A stretch of DNA of 15,993 bases, from positions 1 through 15,993 of the forward strand of contig JAOXYB010025380.1 in the NCBI GenBank assembly GCA_028565635.1. The letters are read 5' to 3'. A model generated the notes under the pieces. The model had not been told where the DNA came from, searched no databases, and saw nothing but the letters and a program-made list of their open reading frames with translations. The position numbers and the translations under genes are program-made. This DNA comes from Phoronis ovalis. Lineage: Eukaryota; Phoronida; Phoronidae. Positions 11,417 through 15,993 of this stretch are shown here, piece by piece. How positions within the stretch are numbered: the stretch's first letter is position 1; every line of letters begins with the position of its first letter.

Positions 11417-11424
11417 GGGTATTC
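11417..11424 (+). repeat. target-site duplication, left copy (GGGTATTC)
   Basis: This is identical to the 8-mer at 11807-11814 and directly abuts the left inverted repeat. Together the two copies define the transposon borders. Confidence 0.85.
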
Positions 11425-11806
11425 ATACCTGTCAATTTTGGAAAATGCCAGATAGGGAGATTTTCCCGAGGATGCGGTAGCGAGGACGTGCCAAAGGCTA
11501 GGGGGTTCTGTGGCACGCTCCCCCATAAAATTTTGAAAAAATGGCTTAATTTGATGCATTCTGAACCATTTTGGACTACTTTGATAGTATTCAATGCATT
11601 TTTATTTTGACCTTTTTATAACTTATTTCATTAAAAATAACAAAAAAATTTATTTGCTGTCATTTATTTGCACATACCAAATATGGCTTCCTTCGTATAT
11701 TTCCGTGATTTGAGCCGAAAAATTTTGAAACATGAAAATTTTGAAATCGGGAGATGAGCCTCCAAATCGGGAGACTCCCGACGAGATCGGGAGCATTGAC
11801 AGATAT
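11425..11806. mobile_element. 382-bp non-autonomous DNA transposon with 8-bp target duplication
   Basis: The ends ATACCTGTCAA (11425-11435) and TTGACAGATAT (11796-11806) are inverted repeats with one mismatch. They are flanked on both sides by the identical 8-mer GGGTATTC. The interior is AT-rich in the middle and GC-richer at the ends, with subterminal CGGGAG repeats. It encodes no transposase; minus-strand frames at 11391-11594 and 11660-11851 cross its borders and are not genes. An 8-bp duplication is used by hAT, P, Merlin and some other superfamilies. The ends lack the hAT-type CA start, so I leave the superfamily open. One TIR mismatch and an intact duplication point to a fairly recent insertion. 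Confidence 0.85.
11746..11793 (+). repeat. subterminal ATCGGGAG array, 20-bp spacing, with hairpin
   Basis: ATCGGGAG starts at 11746, 11766 and 11786, exactly 20 bp apart. Between the second and third copies lies its inverse, forming the perfect foldback CGGGAGACTCCCG at 11768-11780. Such arrays near transposon ends are known in several superfamilies as transposase or host-factor binding sites. That role here is inferred. Confidence 0.8.
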
Positions 11807-11814
11807 GGGTATTC
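11807..11814 (+). repeat. target-site duplication, right copy (GGGTATTC)
   Basis: This is identical to 11417-11424 and directly abuts the right inverted repeat. The bases beyond the two copies differ (G before the left copy, TTAAAT after the right), so the duplication is exactly 8 bp. Confidence 0.85.
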
Positions 11815-13908
11815 TTAAATTAGTTGTTTTTAATACTGCTATCAAGCACACTACCGTATGTTCAAAAAAGATTTCAGCAGCATTCAGTTCTAATGGTTCT
11901 GAACCACGGAGTATGTTAAGAAAGTTAGTAAATTTTAGTAACTTTTAGTCTGAATGTTAAACCTGCTGTAGGATTAAAGAGTAGTGTTATTGGTTTATCT
12001 AAACTAATGGACAAAAGGGATTTATTAGAAACTTTACTGTCAGTTATTTGTTGTAGCCAGATGATATCTGCATGTCGTGTGTTAAATGGAAATACCTTTA
12101 TTAATTTATTAAACAAGCAGACTAAAATAAGTTCATTTTCTTGCATGAGAAGAACAATGGTTGCCTCGAGCAGATGCTCTATACATGTCTAATATGTTTT
12201 TAGCTCACCATGACAACTACGCGTATTTTGGTCAGAGCCATTGATATTTTTATGTATCACAGTACATCTAGGTCAGAATAATTTTAACACCATGTATTAT
12301 TAAATAACCCCAGTGTATGTGATCAAAATTTTGTGACACGTGGCATTGGTCTTGTATCGTAGTTAATCATTAATAATATGAAAATAATTTTTTCAATGCT
12401 TTGTGTGTATTGTGCATGCCTTTAGATATTAAACAATATTTTTTTACCTGCACAAATTTTTATCTCCGTATTTTTGAATTAGTTATCTATGAATAATATG
12501 TGTTATCTCTATAGTTATTGTATGGTAGAAAAAAAGTTGTATGGTTTACTTACATAAGACAACGGCATTCACTTTTGATATAAGAGATAATCATAGCAGG
12601 TGCTCTCCGAGGAGGCCAACTATTATAGTTACACAATTACTGTTAGTGACAGAGAATGTGTGATTAACATCCAAGTAAATCTTCTAAAGCTTGTAGGAGA
12701 CCAATCCACACAAATAATTGCTACTGTAACACATTAGAAACTTAATCAGGTACTTTGAATATAATTAAAGTAATTCTCTGTAGGATGCAGCTCTTTATAA
12801 GTTATTTTACTTCAAGGGGGTTACTGTGTTCAAGTCATAATTGAAAATCTACTGTAGCTATAATACAGAAGGAACTTTGAAGGATTACAATGCATTGTGT
12901 GTCTGCCACTACTGAAGTTGTAGTTCCTTTGTGTGACGGACTGTGGATACTAATGTTTCAAATTACACTTGAAGATATGACTCCCGAGGGGTGTTCCAGG
13001 CTGTGTGACAATTCTTCTTTGTTCGGTTTATTTTTATGGTTTATAAGCATACAGAGATAGTGTAAGGGGCACATTTTTTTGTTTGAGTAATTGTGTAAAA
13101 TTAGTTCTTTTGGTTCAGTAACAGTGTAATACAATTATCACCTGCTAATGTAATGTATTGATTTTATCTTGTCTTTGGGGGAAATCTGTGTAAATACACT
13201 TTGCAGTTATTGTAAGATTTCAGCCTTGGGCTACTGGCAAAGTGCTATTTGTGTCTCCATTCTTCAACTAATGAAATGTGCTAATCGTCAAGGGATTTTA
13301 TTAAATCTTTTGTTGTAATTATAAAAGGCAACTGATGGTGAAATGGTGAAGGTTGTCCCTTGTTAGTGTTAGTGATATTGATGAAGGTGGCAGCAACAGA
13401 CATTCTGTGATAGACGATAAAATAATTCAATAGATTGGAGTGGTAACTTTTTCGGCCCATCAGTGATTCATTGCTGGTAAAGTATTTAATGTTATCAGCA
13501 GTTGTACCACTGATGCGTTGAGAATGTTCTGAACAACGAGTATTGATCCATTGAGGGTATTTAAATGTATTGGAGTCTTGTAGGCTGCATTGTTGATTTT
13601 TTTCTGCTTCATCATTTTCTTAGAGCCGGCAAACAAATTTTCAATGAGTAACATTTTGAATTACCAAAACGGCTCAAGTTTATGTCTGTTGAAAGTGTGG
13701 CCTCCATTTGGATCTAGGTGAAAATGCATTAGGGTAATTTTGGAAAGGGAGTAGATTGGTTATATTTTCTCAGGAGGGGCATGTGTTTGATGACCTTCAT
13801 TAACCTCTGGTTTCTGATTGACACTGGTCAGAAGAGTTTGAGTTAATACGTTTTATATTAGTGATATGTAATCAAGACATGCTAAATCTATCTTTTTGTG
13901 TTTTACAG

Positions 13909-13989
13909 GAAGTTGTTAACAAAGATGGCAGCCCTAAAACTGAAACTTTTAACATTCCAACACTTGGTAGATCTTCCATTTTCCACGAG
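13909..13989 (+). CDS. HYCC: hyccin coding exon D (FNIPTLGRSS-FHE)
   Basis: This exon has 27 codons, phase 0 to phase 0, from EVVNKDGSPK to FNIPTLGRSSIFHE. It matches the human run EIVDKQGHTK and FTIPSLSKPSVYHE residue for residue without a gap. Acceptor is TTTTACAG after a T-rich tract; donor is GAG|GTAAGA. It follows the largest intron in the window. The match spans the whole exon, so both borders are well supported. Confidence 0.94.
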
Positions 13990-14148
13990 GTAAGATGATC
14001 TAATAATTGCAAAACAAATTGCAAAACGAAAGGAAGCATTCAATCAATATTGATGAAAAATATTAAGCGATGAGAAGTCGAACAATAAATCTCAGTTTGA
14101 TAACTGCATTGTTTATTTTAAACTAATTAGGATTCTGTGTTTTTTTAG
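13990..14148 (+). other. hyccin intron D-E
   Basis: This is a 159-bp intron from GTAAGA to TTTTTTTAG, the shortest in the window. It includes a small 12-bp-period direct repeat (AATTGCAAAAC twice, 14005-14027). Confidence 0.85.
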
Positions 14149-14261
14149 CCGCAGTGTTTTGGTACCCTGACAGAATCTGTGCTGTCAAAGTATGATCAAG
14201 ACCAAAGAAAAATAAAATACGGGCCGTTTCCACAAATAGACCGGGTTAATTCTAAAAATAG
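14149..14261 (+). CDS. HYCC: hyccin coding exon E (LTES-LS segment)
   Basis: This exon has 37 codons plus two bases, beginning PQCFGTLTESVLSKYDQ and ending with DRVNSKN plus AG. It enters in phase 0 and leaves with two bases of an Arg codon (AG|GTAACA), completed by G from exon F. LTES-LS aligns with human LTESALSQHG, YGPFPQID with YSGPHPQRE, and the spliced N-R with human QNR. The run between LTES and YGP is lysine- and aspartate-rich and diverged, as expected for a loop. Acceptor is TTTTTTTAG, only 159 bp after exon D. Confidence 0.92.
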
Positions 14262-14856
14262 GTAACACAAATATACTAGCTTGTAGTGTCCTTGACCTTG
14301 TTAAGTTACTGCTATCCTCTTTTTATTTGAACATAAATATCTCATTTTGGATGCGTACCGTGATGGTATTTTAATTATAGCTTGCAGTATTTTAAAAATT
14401 GTGGAATTGAAGCACCGTAAATGCGCATACACGATTATATTGCTCTTATTGATTGCTAAAGAATTTCAGCGTGCAGAGAATTCTTAAAAACGAACAATGA
14501 GTAGAGTGTATGACAGTTAAAGTGAGGAGTATGATAAACTACATTTTTTTATAGATATTTCTGTACAGAAAATGGAATATTATTGAACGATTGATTTCTT
14601 ATACTTTACACTTGAACACTCGGCAGTGAAATGCACAGTTTGTTTGTTACTCATAGCTTGTCGCTGGTATTAAAGAATCTTAAACTCTCTATGATTCGGC
14701 ATTTGAACATTTTCTTATAGTATGGTCAAAATGACTTCTGCTGCAATTTCTTTCGCCTGTTTTTTACTGAGCCTTTGTGAGCACATTAAATAACACAAAT
14801 ACTAGCCTGTGCTTATGGTATATTATTTCTAACCGTATTTCCATCACTGTTTGTAG
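14262..14856 (+). other. hyccin intron E-F
   Basis: This is a 595-bp AT-rich intron from GTAACA to TTTGTAG. Nothing else was recognised in it. Confidence 0.85.
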
Positions 14857-14952
14857 GTTGTCTGTGTTGAGCTACATTTTGAGATGTTACAACTCGGACA
14901 TTGCCAATTTCTCTACATTTTCTCATGCCAGTTTGTGCCAGTTGGCTTCTAG
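14857..14952 (+). CDS. HYCC: hyccin coding exon F (RCYN...SLCQLASR)
   Basis: One base completes Arg, then 31 codons follow (LSVLSYILRCYNSD to SHASLCQLAS), then two bases (AG) of the next Arg; donor is AG|GTAAAG. It aligns with human RFEVLTFLLLCYNAAL and SLQSLCQICSR over its whole length without a gap. The hydrophobic and Cys pattern L-VL-Y-L-CYN suggests a buried helix of the conserved domain. Acceptor TTTGTAG has a modest pyrimidine tract. Confidence 0.93.
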   Translation, partial: VVCVELHFEMLQLGHCQFLYIFSCQFVPVGF

Positions 14953-15387
14953 GTAAAGTTTAGATGGATAACACTTGTGTCCCTAGTGTAAACCCTGACA
15001 CAAAAGTTACCCCGCACAAATTGAAACTTTTGCAAATTTGTTGGTTTGGAAAAGTTGGTGATGTATCTATTTACCAAAGAAGGAAGCCATAGTTTTTGTT
15101 ATCCATTATCAGCTGTAAACTCCTCCTCTGTAATATATATGAGCACAATGTCATATGTAAGCATTAAGCAGAATGAACCTAAAACAATAGGACTGAATGT
15201 AGTTTTATTTCCAAAAGAATGGATACGAAATCTGTTGCGGCTTTTATGCATTATCAAAATTCAAAATTTCCTTGAATCATCTTACTGCATATGTATTTAA
15301 AAAGTAAATTGCATCTAAGTGTTACATTGACTTTAAAAAATTGTATATTCTGGCATACGTTAATGATTGTACATGGTTCATTTACAG
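14953..15387 (+). other. hyccin intron F-G
   Basis: This is a 435-bp intron from GTAAAG to TTTACAG. An ATG-initiated frame at 15046-15300 lies wholly inside it. Its peptide matches nothing in hyccin and I treat it as chance. Confidence 0.85.
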
Positions 15388-15525
15388 GGTGTGCCAGAAT
15401 GGATTTCACCAAAAAATAGCGACAGGACCAGCAAAGGCATATAATAAGGAGGCTGATGATGAACCTCGAGTTACTCTCAGCTCTGACTTCCTTGTTGAAG
15501 TTCTGAATGGCATCTATTTCGTAAT
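15388..15525 (+). CDS. HYCC: hyccin coding exon G (variable linker and LNGIYF)
   Basis: One base completes Arg, then 45 codons and two bases (AT) of a Met codon; donor is AT|GTACGT. The first part, VCQNGFHQKIATGPAKAY followed by an acidic NKEADDEPR, is poorly conserved against human CVCGYPRQHVRKYKG. The second part, VTLSSDFLVEVLNGIYF, matches human PVSSGFMVQMLTGIYF closely. The two-base phase at the 3' end is confirmed because exon H starts with the single G that makes Met, followed by FNG (human FYNG). Acceptor is TTTACAG, the first G of exon G following directly. The acidic linker is a likely surface loop. Confidence 0.92.
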
Positions 15526-15756
15526 GTACGTCATGAATGAGATACTCTTAATACTTATGTTTGTATTCTCAGTATGCATTGTATGCCGGTGACATCTGGT
15601 GAGCTATTGTGAAACTTACTGGCCCAGTATTAAATGTTATATTTGCAATAGTTGAATTTTGTTTCTTAAAAATCTAAGAAAAGCTACATAGCTGTAATCT
15701 TAATGCTTTTTTTGCCATGCTGCTTAATGTCTCCTTTTTGTCGTGTTGTTTTATAG
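15526..15756 (+). other. hyccin intron G-H
   Basis: This is a 231-bp intron from GTACGT to TTTATAG. Nothing else was recognised in it. Confidence 0.85.
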
Positions 15757-15844
15757 GTTCAATGGTCAAGCACAAGCGGGCATGCTTGCTATCAATCACA
15801 TTCATACACGTGCCTGTCATGACTTGTATGCTGATGTGCTTCTG
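15757..15844 (+). CDS. HYCC: hyccin coding exon H (FNG...LYADVLL), last exon in window
   Basis: One base completes Met, then 29 codons, FNGQAQAGMLAINHIHTR to DLYADVLL; it leaves in phase 0 at CTG|GTAAGT, a perfect donor. It aligns with the human run starting YNGEWDLAQKAL and ending LELYPEPLL, with conserved NG, the A-x-x-x-I spacing, RA, and L-x-LL. The human protein continues with VANAI and the end of the globular domain, then a long disordered tail. That continuation is not found in the last 149 bases, so the remaining exons lie downstream. Confidence 0.92.
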
Positions 15845-15993
15845 GTAAGTTGAAGTTATGTCTCGTGGAAATGGATTCCTCATCAGGGGAGATAATGACC
15901 CCAAAGTCATGAGTACTTGAGGTAGCACACAACAGTAGGAAGTCCCATCCAACGCAATGTTAAATGAACGATTTCAAATATATTTATTAAATA
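15845..15993 (+). other. start of the intron after hyccin exon H
   Basis: It begins GTAAGT and runs to the window edge. The next conserved hyccin segment (VANAI in human) is not encoded here. A minus-strand frame at 15674-15952 reads antisense across exon H and is a shadow. Confidence 0.8.

Larger units (their letters stand above)
6437..13908 (+). other. 7.5-kb hyccin intron C-D
   Basis: This long intron runs from GTGAGT to TTTTACAG. I searched both strands for a nested gene and support none. The longest frames (8346-8636 and 8453-8656 on +, 9167-9415 on -) have no family resemblance, and the first two overlap in different frames. About 9170-9420 is somewhat richer in CG dinucleotides than its surroundings, of unknown meaning. 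The recognisable contents are the inverted-repeat pair at 6949/7749, a 25-bp tandem duplication at 11356, and the transposon at 11425-11806. 6972-7726, 7750-11355 and 11815-13908 otherwise show only AT-rich unique-looking sequence. Confidence 0.75.

Noticed and set aside
11391-11851. Minus-strand frames over the transposon
   Set aside because: They cross the transposon borders and encode no transposase motif, so they arise from the element's GC-rich ends.
13460-13654. 64-codon minus-strand frame near the end of the large intron
   Set aside because: It lies in intron sequence with no domain or splice support.
15341-15592. Plus-strand ATG frame overlapping exon G
   Set aside because: It includes the true exon G reading frame but runs into introns on both sides. 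The ATG lies upstream of the acceptor and is not the start.

Overview
The window is animal nuclear DNA. It is AT-rich, has no long open reading frames, and carries one split gene on the + strand with canonical GT-AG introns. Eight consecutive coding exons, 801 nt (267 codons) in total, join in compatible phase into one protein that I recognise as hyccin (FAM126/HYCC). Hyccin is the adaptor subunit of the plasma-membrane phosphatidylinositol 4-kinase III-alpha complex (PI4KA-TTC7-FAM126, tethered by EFR3). The protein is clearly related to vertebrate hyccin but diverged. With low-GC introns and one 7.5-kb intron, this suggests an invertebrate, most likely an arthropod such as an insect with a large genome. 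That placement is inference; no species-specific marker was seen.

Layout. Positions 1-4588 hold no coding exon I can support: they are 5' flank or, more likely, an upstream intron of hyccin. They contain a CpG-richer patch with a perfect CTCF-type core (240-253), a 23-bp tandem repeat (469-522), a 154-bp hAT-like inverted-repeat element (1724-1877) and a degenerate array with a period near 33 bp (3068-3316). Hyccin exons follow at 4589-4693, 4980-5114, 6392-6436, 13909-13989, 14149-14261, 14857-14952, 15388-15525 and 15757-15844. The start codon lies in an unseen upstream exon and the 3' half of the gene lies beyond the window.

The 7,472-bp intron (6437-13908) is the largest non-coding block. 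Its best feature is a 382-bp non-autonomous DNA transposon (11425-11806) with an 8-bp target-site duplication, 11-bp terminal inverted repeats and a 20-bp-spaced subterminal repeat array. It also holds a 23-bp imperfect inverted repeat pair about 800 bp apart (6949/7749).

The most interesting gene-level observation is a pair of consensus 5' splice sites 21 nt apart, in frame, at the end of the second visible exon. Choosing between them would add or remove seven codons. I found no RNA genes, CRISPR arrays, prokaryotic operons or unknown multi-gene system; the remaining short open frames look like chance frames in non-coding DNA.
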